Shown piece after piece: positions 15,101 through 25,227 of a stretch of DNA of 64,000 bases; position 1 is the first letter of the stretch; the number at the start of each line of letters is the position of its first letter. The stretch is from Uranotaenia lowii. Taxonomy: Eukaryota > Arthropoda > Insecta > Diptera > Culicidae. The notes beneath the pieces were generated by a model that saw nothing but the letters and a program-made list of their open reading frames with translations, made no database searches and had not been told where the DNA came from. Made by a program: the position numbers and the translations under genes. The stretch lies in assembly GCF_029784155.1 (NCBI RefSeq), contig NC_073691.1:125674714-125738713 (forward strand), read 5' to 3'.

Positions 15101-15683
15101 CATTGAAATTGCATTTTTTTTATTTTCAACAAAAAATCTGCATACTGAACTTTGAAACCCTATAACTCGCCTCTGACCCTAGTTCTGGTAGTGCCACCTA
15201 TACTGGGTTGTTCGGGACAGTCTCTAGAACACTCCTGATATAGTGGCTACGAGTTTATATCGAGGTTTTTGAACAACATTTTTCAAACATTGAAATTGCA
15301 TTTTTTTTTATTTTCAACAAAAAATCTGCATACTGAACTTTGAAACCCTATAACTCGCCTCTGACCCTAGTTCTGGTAGTGCCACCTATACTGGGTTGTT
15401 CGGGACAGTCTCTAGAACACTCCTGATATAGTGGCTACGAGTTTATATCGAGGTTTTTGAACAACATTTTTCAAACATTGAAATTGCATTTTTTTTTATT
15501 TTCAACAAAAAATCTGCATACTGAACTTTGAAACCCTATAACTCGCCTCTGACCATAGTTCTGGTAGTGCCACCTATACTGGGTTGTTCGGGACAGTCTC
15601 TAGAACACTCCTGATATAGTGGCTACGAGTTTATATCGAGATTTTTGAACAACATTTTTCAAACATTGAAATTGATTTTTTTG
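161..15683. repeat. 188-bp satellite DNA array, about 82 tandem copies
   Basis: The same ~188 bp unit repeats head to tail without a break. Its landmarks are CTCTGACCCTAGTTCTGGTA, CTCTAGAACACTCCTGATAT, a run of about 9 T and CTGCATACTGAACTTTGAAA. Monomers differ by single bases and by the length or ending of the T run (TTTTATTTTC, TAAATTTTC, CTATTTTC). The first and last copies carry the most private changes, as expected at the edges of an array kept uniform by unequal exchange. One copy, near 5,500, lacks about 46 bp. No open frame is conserved between monomers. The array may be pericentromeric or interstitial heterochromatin; position alone cannot say. Confidence 0.97.
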
Positions 15684-16453
15684 TTGAAAAAAATTGTCTT
15701 CGCTTGTCTACGGTAGGAGTCGAGAGGGTCAAAAATCTCATATTTCTGTCCGCGTGGTATCTGAAGGGCCCCAGAAGTATTTCTTCAGTTCATTAGTTAT
15801 GTCTAATAAAAATTCTATCCATTAACAATAACAGAAACGTATAAGTCGGTTCCAAATAAAGTTTGAAAACATTATAGCAGAGCTTTTTCTAGCGAATCAT
15901 AGATGGCGCTAGTCTAGTGAAATGTTTCAAAACTGACTAGCAGTGGTTGAAATGTTTTGTTCCTAGCTATGAAAATGTTTTGTTCCTAACTTGACACAAG
16001 CGTTGTTCGGAGTTTTCAAATCCACACTGAAAAAAATCTAAAATAACTGGTCTATCCCGTGCCAGTCTATCATCGTTGAGAGCTGGGAGATGACAACAAA
16101 AACAGCTGATAAAGGTAAAGGTGGTGCTTTTTTATATTGTAATTCAGATGATAACAGCATTTTCTCTTTGTTGGTTCATTTTGCATATAATCCGCTGAAC
16201 TAATTGACTGTGCAAATAAAATTAAATTAGATTTTACAATACAAATTGACTGTGACTTAAATTTGGATCTAATAAATAGTTCTAAAATGTAAGTAATCTT
16301 GAACGAGTTCGATTGCTTTATTTTTTTTAAATAAAAAAAATTGACCGCAATAAAATACTCGAAAGTTTCTTTATATTTTACGGAATTTAAATTGAAAATA
16401 ATATCACTGAAACCCATTTCATGTTTTAGTTGAAAATCAACAGCCGAGGGGAA
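15684..16453. other. spacer between satellite and NDOR1 start codon
   Basis: No protein or RNA gene is recognised here. The left part begins right after the truncated last satellite monomer. The right part is AT-rich and should hold the NDOR1 promoter and 5' UTR, but I see no clear TATA box. An internal near-duplicate (GAAATGTTTTGTTCCTA around 15,950 and AAAATGTTTTGTTCCTA around 15,970) is present. Confidence 0.6.
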
Positions 16454-17285
16454 ATGCTAGCTCGTAAGCTAACGATTCTTTACGGAAGCCAATCCGGGAC
16501 GGCCCAGGATTTGGCCGAACAGATATGGCGTGATTCCAAGCTGTACCATCTTCAGGGCTCGGTAGCTGCCATGGACGATTACGATATTGGTCGATTGATC
16601 GAGGAACGTTTCGTGGTGCTTGTCTGTTCCACTTATGGCCAGGGCGAAGAGCCAGACAATATGAAGCGATTTTGGAAATTTTTGTTACGAAAAAGTCTGC
16701 CAGCTGATTCATTGTGTGGCATGTGGTTCGGTGTGCTGGGGCTTGGAGATTCCCGATACCCAAAGTTCAACTACGTAGCAAAGCGTCTGCACAAACGGCT
16801 ACTTCAGCTGGGAGCCAATGCCATAGTGCCAGTAGGCCTCTGCGATGATCAGCACGACCTTGGCTATGGTGCCGTGTTCATGCCGTGGATCGACGATTTT
16901 TGGAATAAACTGTTGGAATTGAGCCCCCTACCAGCAGGTCTTAACAAACTGGACGAAAGTCCCCGCGAATATCGATGGAAGGTAGAACGATATATGGAAG
17001 AAATAGCCATTGAGCTTGGCTGTGACATGTACGGGGAATTCAAAGTGGACAATTGTTTCACATCTCAGGTTGTGGAAAACAGACGCACAACAGCCCCGAA
17101 TCATTTCCAGGACGTACGATTTATAACGTTTCCAAAAAAAGAAGTTAACTGGAAACCAGGCGATGTAGTTTACGTAAGACCTCACAATTCACCTAAGGAC
17201 GTCGACTGTCTGTTCGAAATTTTCCACGAACATAATCTCGATATGCACAAAGATACTGTGATTCTGATAAAGGAAATTGATAACG
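16454..17285 (+). CDS. NDOR1: NADPH-dependent diflavin oxidoreductase 1, coding exon 1 (FMN domain)
   Basis: First coding exon of a 583-aa diflavin reductase (Tah18/NDOR1 family). The family passes electrons from NADPH through FAD and FMN to anamorsin/CIAPIN1 for cytosolic iron-sulfur cluster assembly. This exon encodes residues 1-277 plus one base: the flavodoxin-like FMN domain with YGSQSGTA (about 10-17), CSTYGQGEE (about 58-66) and VLGLGDSRYPKFN (about 94-106), then the start of the linker/FAD module. The start is the ATG at 16,454 (context GAAATG), placing the FMN loop ten residues in, as in the family. The frame is open further upstream but has no earlier ATG. The exon ends at a GTGAGT donor (17,286) in phase 1. 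The next exon lies 32.8 kb away and rejoins in frame. Confidence 0.95.
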
Positions 17286-17545
17286 GTGAGTACGGAAAAT
17301 AAATTTCATTCAAGTTAAATTCTGCCATCTCTAAAATGTGTTATCTTCGACACTTCAGAAATAGGTAGTTAGGTCGATGGAATTGACTTCTTCAAACATA
17401 TGTTTTAAAGGTTTTTTTCCGGATTTCTAGTATTTTTTTCTGCATTGGCTTTTGTTGGCTCCCGCAAAGCGATTTTCAAGTATGATTTTCCCTTTTTTCA
17501 CAGTTTAGATTTTAAAAAACAACCCGAAATATTACGTTCAACAGT

Positions 17546-17551
17546 TTTATT
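17546..17551 (-). terminator. polyadenylation signal of IMP4
   Basis: AATAAA on the minus strand (TTTATT on the plus strand), starting 18 bases past the IMP4 stop codon. The spacing is short but usual for compact insect 3' ends. Confidence 0.65.
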
Positions 17552-17568
17552 AATCATATTCATGAATT

Positions 17569-18507
17569 TTACTGCACATCATCCTCCTGTTTCCAACCGT
17601 CGTCGTCCGAAAGAAATCTTCGCTTCGATGCCGTGTTCATGTAAGGCCTATAAACCCACTCTGTGTCCGCAGCGTCCAGCTCATCCAAAGTACCGAGCTT
17701 GATTTGGTACAGCTTGAGTTGAAAGCGTGGTCCTACCTCGGTTATTACCAGTTCACGATCAATCGTCCGGAACGTGTGATGACGGAAGCTAATGTAGTCT
17801 TCGTGGTTGGCAAACGTCATCACCCGTTTTGAGTCTTCCTTAGGCACCGGGAAAAGATATTTCAAAATCGACATTGTCCGCTCGCCTAATTTGGTTTTGA
17901 AATTATGAAAAATCAAATGTGGCTTCTGTTCGCTCATTGGTCCTATTTCCGGGATATCGTGCCGCATTACAACCCCGGAAAGATTGAACGAAGCTGTTGG
18001 TCCGTACGGCAGATGACAGATGATCAAATTGTCGGGAACACCACGATGTTCATGTACCACAATGAAATCCGTAACATTGTTAGCTCGACAGGCATGTATC
18101 AGCTGCTTCATCTCAAAATTACCACGATTCATACGTTGCGCGTTCGGGAAAATCAACCGCAACTCTTTTACGAATTGTTTCAACTTAGCCGAAGGATCCC
18201 TGGAGGTAGTTATCATAATTTTGGGATCCTCGCATCCAGCATATCGGTATTCGTCATCCTGAGAGTTGGCACTATTGGCTCCGCCACTGACACCGCCTAT
18301 TTCTGCAGCTCTTCTGGGCCCTTCGTCTGTCCACTTGAGCTTGTCCTGAAGTGCTAGGGCGTCTCGCTTTAGATCCCCATGAATCGGTGTGTGCGTTTCA
18401 AGTGCCTTTTTAATCTTTGCCTTCTTATCCTGCATAGACTTGTGTTTGTTTTCAACTGCTTTCCGGTATAGGTACTCCCGCCGGAGTCGAGCCTGGCGAC
18501 GCAGCAT
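17569..18507 (-). CDS. IMP4: U3 small nucleolar ribonucleoprotein IMP4
   Basis: Complete intronless 312-aa protein, close to the ~290 aa of animal IMP4. IMP4 works with IMP3 and MPP10 in the U3 snoRNP/SSU processome, aiding U3 pairing with pre-rRNA for 18S maturation in the nucleolus. The N-terminal region is basic and charged (MLRRQARLRREYLYRKA). A Brix domain fills about 95-285, beginning with KIMITTSRDPSAKLKQFV (TTSRDPS at 100-106) and including RGNFEMKQLIHACRANNVTD, IICHLPYGPTASFNL, a GERTMSILKYLFP stretch and EVGPRFQLKLYQI. A short acidic tail ends EQ-rich/DDVQ. The start ATG has AAA before it, a good context. The gene sits antisense in the first intron of NDOR1, 284 bp after the donor, so the two transcripts overlap. 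No disabling change is seen. Confidence 0.95.
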   Translation of the reverse strand: MLRRQARLRREYLYRKAVENKHKSMQDKKAKIKKALETHTPIHGDLKRDALALQDKLKWTDEGPRRAAEIGGVSGGANSANSQDDEYRYAGCEDPKIMITTSRDPSAKLKQFVKELRLIFPNAQRMNRGNFEMKQLIHACRANNVTDFIVVHEHRGVPDNLIICHLPYGPTASFNLSGVVMRHDIPEIGPMSEQKPHLIFHNFKTKLGERTMSILKYLFPVPKEDSKRVMTFANHEDYISFRHHTFRTIDRELVITEVGPRFQLKLYQIKLGTLDELDAADTEWVYRPYMNTASKRRFLSDDDGWKQEDDVQ

Positions 18508-18695
18508 TTTAATTGATTATAAACTACAGACCTTAACTTTAAATTATGAAGATGGAATCCACTCTCCTTGAATTGAATTGAACCACACCGCACATGAACG
18601 CGTGTTTTCGACCGGTTGTATAAATTGTAAACAAACTTTGATGGCTGATACGAGGGGTGCATTAGTGAGTTTTTTTTATGATAAACTGGGTTGCC

Positions 18696-19131
18696 AGGTG
18701 CCCAGATTTGTCTGTAAAACCAAGACTTTTGACCCTTCGTCCAGATATTGGTCAGACACAGATTTTGCCCAGATTTTTGCTGAGAGTGCCAAGATTTTAC
18801 AGACTTTTAAATTTGAGTGAAGAAATCAATATTCATGTATCGGATTTGATCCGTAAGTACCAGATCTCGCGTGTATCCATTGGCATTTGACCAATCATTC
18901 ATTAAGCATATTTTTTAAAACAATAAGATCGGCATGGTACGCGGTAGGAAACAGTGTTTGTTATATAGTTCTCAACTCGAAAATAACCCACATACCACCC
19001 ACCCCCCCCCCCCCCCCCCCGCTCACACGCACGCCAAATTTCTTGTTTAGTACCTAAATTTGTGATCTTTCTTATGCACAGACACACCCAGACTTTTTTT
19101 CAAAATTACCCAGATTTTTTATCTTCAACAC
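18696..19131. mobile_element. possible hAT-like MITE (CAGGTG ... CACCTG)
   Basis: Begins CAGGTGCCCAGATTTGTCTG and ends ...AACACCTG, so the ends match over six bases only. Copies of a CCCAGATTT/CCCAGACTT word occur near both ends. No 8 bp target duplication is visible, so the boundaries are tentative. A 19-C run lies inside. Confidence 0.3.
19002..19020. repeat. poly-C tract (19 C)
   Basis: Nineteen uninterrupted C residues preceded by ACCACCCA. The run is long enough for the exact length to be unreliable in an assembly. Confidence 0.85.
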
Positions 19132-19621
19132 CTGATGATAAATGAAATGATTAATTCTAGAGTTTGTTTTGATTAGGTCGTATGAACCAATATATACAAA
19201 ATAGAGTTATTTGCTGCAAACGATTGATAAACATGTATTTTATCTTTGGTAAAAAATTGGTTTCATTTTATCATTAAATAAATTTTAAACAATGATTTGA
19301 ATTTAGGACGTATAATGACTTCAACATTTTTGAGTGCAATTTGGTTTTTGCGTCATTTTGCATTGCCGTGTATTTGCCGTGATGCAAAAGGTCGCTAAAA
19401 CAATTCGGCAGGTTGGTTTTTACGACGTTATGCTTCGTCGCGGACAAGTTCTTTACCAATTGATCCAAGTGATGAAAATTCGAAAAAATATGAAAGAAAA
19501 CTGTGTCCAGGTGTGTTCATTATTGTTCTAATAAACAAATGGCTCCTAAATTGAGATAGGTGAGTACCATAAGCTTCACTTTTCACTGTATGAATAGTCA
19601 GTATTATTTTCTTCATTACAG

Positions 19622-20897
19622 AGGCAAACAAAATTATCAAAAGAGATGGATGCTTTTTTACACTCCTCGAGCGGCCAGTAGCGCTAATGGTAGTGGTCGG
19701 AAATATCCTGGTGGACTTCCAAGGGCCAGTCCCACAGAGCGATACTTAGAAATGCCGTCGATCAATGATTTCCGTATACTAACTGGATGGGATTATCATT
19801 CAAAACCTTTCTTCAATCAACTCCAAATGATTAGTGAAGATTTTGGCCAATCACGGAAAATAATAAAAAGGTGAAATTTACCGAGACAGCAAAGGTGAAT
19901 GCTCGCAAAAGCCAAAAAGGTAACTTCTACCTATTCGAGGTGAAACTCACCTCACAGCGAGGTAAAATATACCTGAAACGAAGAATGAAAAAAGGTACAA
20001 TTCACCGAGAAAAAATGTGAATCCAAAAAAGGTAAATTTCACCTCGTAGCGAGGTGAAGTTCACCTGAATTGAGCTGAATGAAAAAGTATAATTCACCTA
20101 GAAAGAAAGGTAAATCCAAATAAGGTAAAACTTACCTCGTAGCGAGGTGAAGTTGACCTGGATTGAGCTCAACAAAACGGTACAAATCATCTCGAAAAAA
20201 AAGTAACTATTTGACGAATCCGTTTATTGAGGTTAAGCTGTTTTGCCGTTGAGGAACAAGTTCTGCTTCGTGCACAATATGTGAAAATCGGAACCAAATG
20301 GTAAGTTTTTTCTTAGATTTCATTTAGTTGTGCTGGTTCTCTTCATAATACTTTGCTTTTGTTTCAGATCGGCCCACAGAGCTTCGTGTTGTTTTCCCGT
20401 CAGCCTTCAGATATTATTCCGGACAAGCCGGACCTGACAAGCTTGGCGAACAAAGGACTTGCCTCAACAATTTTTAAAGAACACGGTGATATATTTCAAA
20501 AATAAATATTAGGTAACTCCCTATTTATTTCAAATAAATACCAATTTTTTCATGAATTGTGTCTTTTTTAAATTAATTATTATTGAAGAAACCAATCAAA
20601 CAAACAAGCATTTACCTTTTAAATCAGTGAATGGGAAAACGGTATTATTTACTATTTTGCTAGGTGAATGAGAAAATGGTAAAATCTACCTTTTTGCTAG
20701 GTGAATTGAAAAAAGGTAAAATTTACCTTTTTGCTAGGTGAATGAAAAAAAGGTAAAATTTACCTCGAAAGAGGGGTGGAAAAAATTCACCTCGCAAAAA
20801 GGTAAATTTTACCTTTTTTTTTATTTTCCGTGAATTAAATCAGTTTTTGCTACCAAAATTATCGATTGTTAAAAAGGACCTTTGCGCCAAAAGATAA
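19622..20897 (+). CDS. unidentified exon-like open frame, interrupted by a 981-bp MITE
   Basis: A plausible intron (GTGAGT at 19,560 to ...TTACAG at 19,621, 62 bp) precedes an open frame that runs to 19,851 and contains YQKRWMLFYTPRAA and ILTGWDYHSKPFF. The MITE at 19,852-20,832 interrupts it. Removing the MITE and one AAT duplication lets the same frame continue for 20 codons (…EDFGQLNQFLLP…CAKR) to a TAA at 20,895. A donor-like GTAAGT follows at 20,910. I do not recognise the product. It may be an exon of a nested host gene or cargo of an older transposon. The upstream exon and start codon are unresolved. Confidence 0.35.
19852..20832. mobile_element. TIR element with GGTAAAATTTACC words, AAT target duplication
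   Basis: Ends CACGGAAAATAATAAAAAGG and the reverse complement of ...TTTATTTTCCGTG form a TIR of about 30 bp. It is flanked by AAT on both sides (19,849-19,851; 20,833-20,835). Subterminal regions hold many inverted copies of GGTAAAATTTACC / GAGGTGAAATTCACCT-type words; on the left they form imperfect ~95 bp repeats around CTCGTAGCGAGGTGAAGTT. No transposase, so it is non-autonomous. The core carries a spliced-gene-like cargo. A lone end of the same family lies at 52,237. Confidence 0.85.
20248..20506 (+). other. gene-like cargo inside MITE 19,852: exon, 67-bp intron, exon, AATAAA
   Basis: Donor GTAAGT at 20,301, acceptor TTGTTTCAG ending at 20,367, AATAAA at 20,501-20,506. The spliced frame is open from just after a TGA near 20,247 through exon 2 (IGPQSFVLFSRQPSD...KEHGDIFQK) to a stop overlapping the AATAAA. 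The only in-frame ATG is the last three bases of exon 1, directly at the donor. The core is less AT-rich than the element ends. No family recognised. Confidence 0.35.
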
Positions 20898-20937
20898 ATG
20901 CAATATGTCGTAAGTACATCTTCATTGATAAGAACAG

Positions 20938-21670
20938 CCCGAATAGGATTGCACCGTGAAAAAACCATGAATTCCATATTCACAGACCATAAATTGTATG
21001 GTTTACACCATCATTATAATCGTCCACGATACCGTGAATACACATTGGAATTCATAGTTTACGACCATACATTTCATCGTTTTGGCGAAAATAACCATGA
21101 AAAAGGGGTATTGTTATGCAGCGTGACCATGAAAAAAATGGCGATTTTCCATACATTGAAAAGCCCAAAAATATGAAGTTCATTGTTGTAGCATCTTCCA
21201 ATTTTTCATAGTAAAATCATGAAAATCCGATGATTTTCATTGTTAAACCGCTGTAATAAAAATTTTTGCTCATGGTGGGTATTTTGTTCTCGGTTTTTTT
21301 CTGTCATCATTTTCTTATTTTGTTTTAATAAAAATACAAATAATTTTTTTAACATTTATTATTTATTCTCATAATTTTAACACTTTACTCACACATTTTA
21401 TCATTCACTGGCCGGTCTGAGGCGGGTTCCGACATTCCGTCGTTCTGAGGCGAATTCCGGCATTCCGTAGCCGCCCCCAGTATCCATTGGCTATCGCCTC
21501 CTGTGCCATATGCAGTCGTTCGGTTGTATTTTGCTAGAATCAATAGAAAAATATTATAAAGATTGTTAAATTGGATTTATTGACTCACCGTTTCGCCAAT
21601 CTCCAAACACTTCGAAATAACTTTTAAAAAAATCCTCTAGCCCCGATTACCGATCGAGAATGATTGCGGG
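20938..21670. mobile_element. CCCGAATAG-family element with CATGAATTCATGG-type words (tentative right end)
   Basis: Left end CCCGAATAGGATTGCACCGT, followed by about 300 bp homologous to the left arm of the element at 61,324 (shared GTGAAAAAACCATGAATT and ATTAACCATGAAAAA-like blocks). The right end is taken at ...ATGATTGCGGG (21,670), which matches CCCG only weakly. No clean 2 bp duplication is seen, so the right border is provisional. The core holds its own cargo on the minus strand. Confidence 0.5.
21357..21660 (-). other. gene-like cargo inside element 20,938 (minus strand)
   Basis: On the minus strand, exon 1 ends …GAAACG at a GTGAGT donor (21,588). A 55 bp intron ends TTGATTCTAG (21,534). 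Exon 2 follows, and AATAAA-type signals lie near 21,357-21,366. The spliced frame is open for about 60 codons (…VISKCLEIGE, then TQNTTERLHMAQEAIANGYW…) to a TGA. It has no resemblance to the cargos of the related elements at 59,958 and 61,324. No known family recognised. Confidence 0.35.
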
Positions 21671-21838
21671 ACTTGACTCAGCAAATTCGAACCGAATAGA
21701 CGTGTGTTGCCAATTTTAGTAGAATTAAGCTGTGATTGTGCTATTTATTTTAGAATTAACCAATTTTGATCCGTACTACCAACTTGTTCGTCTTTAATTT
21801 ATTACCGTGCCGTTAAAATATAGTGTGTATTGAGTGGA

Positions 21839-22516
21839 ATGAGCGTAAACAAAGCTGCCCCCGACGGGGCAGCGGCTACAAACAATAATGATAACCTCAA
21901 ACCAGTTCATACTCCGGACGACCAAGAGATGGTAGATATCATTAAAAACATGAATGACCAACATAATCAACCTGATCAAGTAAGTCAAAATGAACCAGAA
22001 ATAGAACCGGGGAGAAAAGTATACCAGAAATTTAATTACTGCGAAACAGATAGTAGACCATACAGAGTTATTGTAGAGAACACAGACCTGAAAAGAAGAA
22101 AATATATTAATAGGCTTCAAATTGGGATAGTATTGAACCAATTAGGCTTCGACAAATGTATCGACGACATAAAAAAAACCGGACGTAACAAAGCTACTGT
22201 TTATGTTGGAAACATGAAGGATGCCAACAGATTAGCTGACTGTCAGAGTTTACTCTTGAAAGGATACAAATCGTACATCCCCAAAAAGTTTGTTACTGTA
22301 ACGGGAGTTATTTCCGATATCCCTTTAGAACTGAATCCGAATGAAATTTTTGAAAATGTGATTTGTGATGTCAAAGTGGAATCAGTGTTCAGAATGACAA
22401 GGAGATATAACGAGGAAAGGATCCCAACCAACCGAGTAGGTATTGTGTTCAGAAGTAATATGTTGCCAAGGTATGTAAGATTGTTTTCTGTGATAAATCG
22501 AGTCGAACCATTCATA
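21839..22516 (+). CDS. I-type element ORF1 (gag-like), 5' part
   Basis: First 226 codons of a 490-codon nucleic-acid-binding ORF1. The start is the ATG at 21,839; the frame is open a few codons upstream but has no other ATG. The N-terminal third is polar and Q/N/D-rich (TNNNDNLKPVHTPDD). It is followed by a domain containing RKYINRLQIGIVLNQLGF and KSYIPKKFVTVTGVISDIPL, typical of the region before the zinc knuckles in I/Jockey-type gag proteins. The reading frame reaches codon ATA at 22,514-22,516, then leaves gag homology exactly where the CCCAAG element begins. The missing part starts at 40,034 in the same frame. Confidence 0.8.
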
Positions 22517-23239
22517 CCCCCAAGTAACAATTTTAGTTTTATAAGAAACTGGAAGTGTACTTCCAATCTGAGTTCTAAAAAAACCTCTAGTTTTATAAAC
22601 CCCATTAAAACATCTATAAAACACCTATAAGTGTAAAAAGGCCCACCTACAGGAGGTCCTGAAGAGAAAAATTTCAAGTGTCTTATAAGACAACAAGGTT
22701 GTAAAAGAGGATTGCTAAGAGCTGTTTTAAGACAATCAATTCTCGATGCAGAAAACAAATTCTTCCGCGAAGCAATCGTTTCCAATGAAAGGTTTTGAAA
22801 ATGCATTTAATAAAATAAGTTAATCGGACTCATCACCCAACAATAATTTTGATCAGCCAAGATACAAAATGACTTTTATTATTATTTTATTCAAACACAT
22901 AATACATTTTCTCACTTTTCTCAAGGTTAAAGTTAATGCGCTTCCAGTTTTTTCCATTAATTTTTCTTAAAATTGATGAATATAATGCGCCCCCCAGAAA
23001 TGTTTAAAAAACTAGAGTTTAATAAATATTTTTTAAATTGTAAGATAGTTCCGATAAATTTCGATGACCGTTTCTGTTCTTCAACATAAATATTTGGTAC
23101 CATTATTGGTGCTGACAACATTTTTCGTAGCTATTCATGATTAATATCGCTCTATACTGCAATATTAAATGAAAAAATATTTTGAATTTTGATAATTTCA
23201 TCAGAAAATGGCGATTTATTCAAAAAACCTATAAGTCTT

Positions 23240-23715
23240 GAACAAAACATTTACACAACCTAACGATCTTGTGACGGACCATTCTGAGTGCTATTATTCC
23301 CGAGAACACCAATATAATTTGTTTCAGTATAGCTGTCAGTGCGATCAAATTCAAAATAAAACAATGTTCCGGAAATGCCGTCCCGATGGAGATTTTTTTT
23401 CGCAACTGCTAGACGGGACCAGAAAGCAGCAAATATGGGTCGGAAAGTCTCTCAACTTACAGGTAAATATGCTGAATTGTCATTTCTAAGGAGCACAGGA
23501 GTATAATCCACATTGCTTTCAGATTCTGGGGAGAAGAATCATCGTCGTTTGTTGATGGAACACAGGAAGGCGATTAAATTGAAACCGACCGGGAGTGCAC
23601 TAATGTTTATTAAAAAATCTTATTTTCCGACTCTGAAACTGCAGCTCCGAATATAGTTGATAGCAGACGGCAAATCGATGACTTGCTCTGAAAATCGCAG
23701 CAGAATCTTAATAAA
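23240..23715 (+). other. gene-like cargo of the CCCAAG element
   Basis: A frame containing FRKCRPDGDFFSQLLDG and KQQIWVGKSLNLQ reaches a donor (CAG then GTAAAT at 23,463). A 60 bp intron ends TTGCTTTCAG (23,522), a second exon follows, and AATAAA lies at 23,710-23,715. No known protein is recognised. It has the same exon - short intron - exon - AATAAA plan as the other cargos in the window. Confidence 0.3.
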
Positions 23716-24309
23716 AATGGAACCTATAAATGTGCAGGACGGATTGACTTGAGGGCTTTAAGTGTTGAAAAAACAAGTCATTCATTAGTGGTTAATGTAA
23801 AAAAGTGAATTGATAGTTAACTTTTAATAAAATCTAAAAAGAACATAACATCAAAAAAACATCTGTGAATTGTTTTCCTATTATCGACCACAATCGACAC
23901 AGCAGAGAAATGTTCACATGATAGGTAGGCCTCGGGGCTCAGGGAACGCTCTGGTTCCCGCGCCTCTTATTCTTTTATGTCCTATAGGATCACAGGAAAG
24001 GAATTTTTTCGCTCTCATAATTGCTCATAAATTGCAGTACGAATGAAGATATTTTCCTAACTTTCTCTGACTTATTGTATATCATCCATTCTGATATGCG
24101 ATGCAATGATTGATTCCCAATCATAGTGGCACTCGATGGGGTTGAAGATGGAGCTACTTCCAGGAGAAAGTTCGACGATACTAACTGTAGTGCTTGGTGA
24201 CAAAACTCGATCTCAGTTGTCTCCCGAAACAGCTTCTTCCTTCATCGGGGGGGAAAAAATTAGACAAATATTCCATTTGGTGGTAAACATTTGAGACGAT
24301 GCCACACAT
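23716..24309. other. AT-rich interior of the CCCAAG element
   Basis: No gene or clear repeat recognised. A GC-richer patch near 23,930-24,000 lacks an open frame. It ends at the 8 bp target copy CCACACAT (24,302-24,309) of the hAT-like element. Confidence 0.5.
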
Positions 24310-25227
24310 CAGGGTTGTCAGATGTTTTTTTAAAAAATCTGTATCGGCCTCATGAAAAAATCTGTATTTATCTGTATTTGAACTTTAACGACCAAAAACT
24401 TATATTATTGTTTTCTATGTAAGCTTATCGCCTAATACGCTATTTGGAAATCAGTAAATGGTCTTAACGTATTCATTATTCACAAATTGACAATTCATTT
24501 CATTAATTGAACTTAATTTAGAGCAGGGGCGAGAAACCTTTTGAACCAACGCACAGTGGTCCAAAATGCGAAAAACGTGATCGTTGCTTATAACTTTTTT
24601 AGGTCACATTTTAGCATATCGGTGTCTTGGGAAAAGTTTGTCAGTAAAATCAGCTCTATAATAAAAAACTATTATTTTTCTGATTAATCCCCCTACAAGT
24701 GAGATCAAATTTCTAACTTCTCTGTTATAGGCTTTAGCTCTTTGATGTCTTCGACAAACTTGTTAAAAATCAAATTTTCTACAACTTTGTCTCAGATGCC
24801 AAGTTTCTAAAATAATTATTATCCGAGATATCGGCCAAATAAGAAACTTAACCTTTAAAAATCAGTTTTTTGATAATAACTTTTTTCAGTAAATTTTAAG
24901 TTTAATAAAATGTTCCACAAAGATGTTTGTCTTACTAAAATACACCACTTTGTTGAACATTTTAAGTTTGTAAAATGTGAAACTGCAGAGCTATGTTAAA
25001 AAGATTACTGAAAATAGGGCTTTTTCATACCTTATTTTTCAAACACCGGGCAACATCGGGCAGCCCGCTTTAGATGCAAAATAAAGTCGAAGATTTCGTC
25101 TACAAGATGCAGGTACAATTGTCAGTATCCACTTGTATCCAAGCGAGATACATCAATTTGACTTTTCCATGTTTGCATTAAAAACAACGATTTCTATGAA
25201 AGCACATACAGCGCATTCTACTAGGTA

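Larger units (their letters stand above)
18508..19333. other. IMP4 upstream region with hAT-like repeat remnants
   Basis: The first ~180 bp should hold the IMP4 5' UTR and promoter; no TATA box is evident. From about 18,688 the sequence GGGTTGCCAGGTGCCCAGAT begins a repeat seen again at about 49,506 (GGGTTGCCTTGTGCCCAGAT). A second stretch (about 19,150-19,190) recurs in reverse orientation at about 48,670-48,710. No gene recognised. Confidence 0.5.

Noticed and set aside
161..15683. Regular direct repeats suggesting a CRISPR array or coding repeat protein
   Set aside because: The unit is ~188 bp with no unique spacers, no conserved frame and eukaryotic context; it is a satellite.
19852..20832. 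Transib or P element assignment from the CAC... termini
   Set aside because: The CAC start alone is not diagnostic and the AAT duplication (3 bp) does not fit Transib (5 bp) or P (8 bp).
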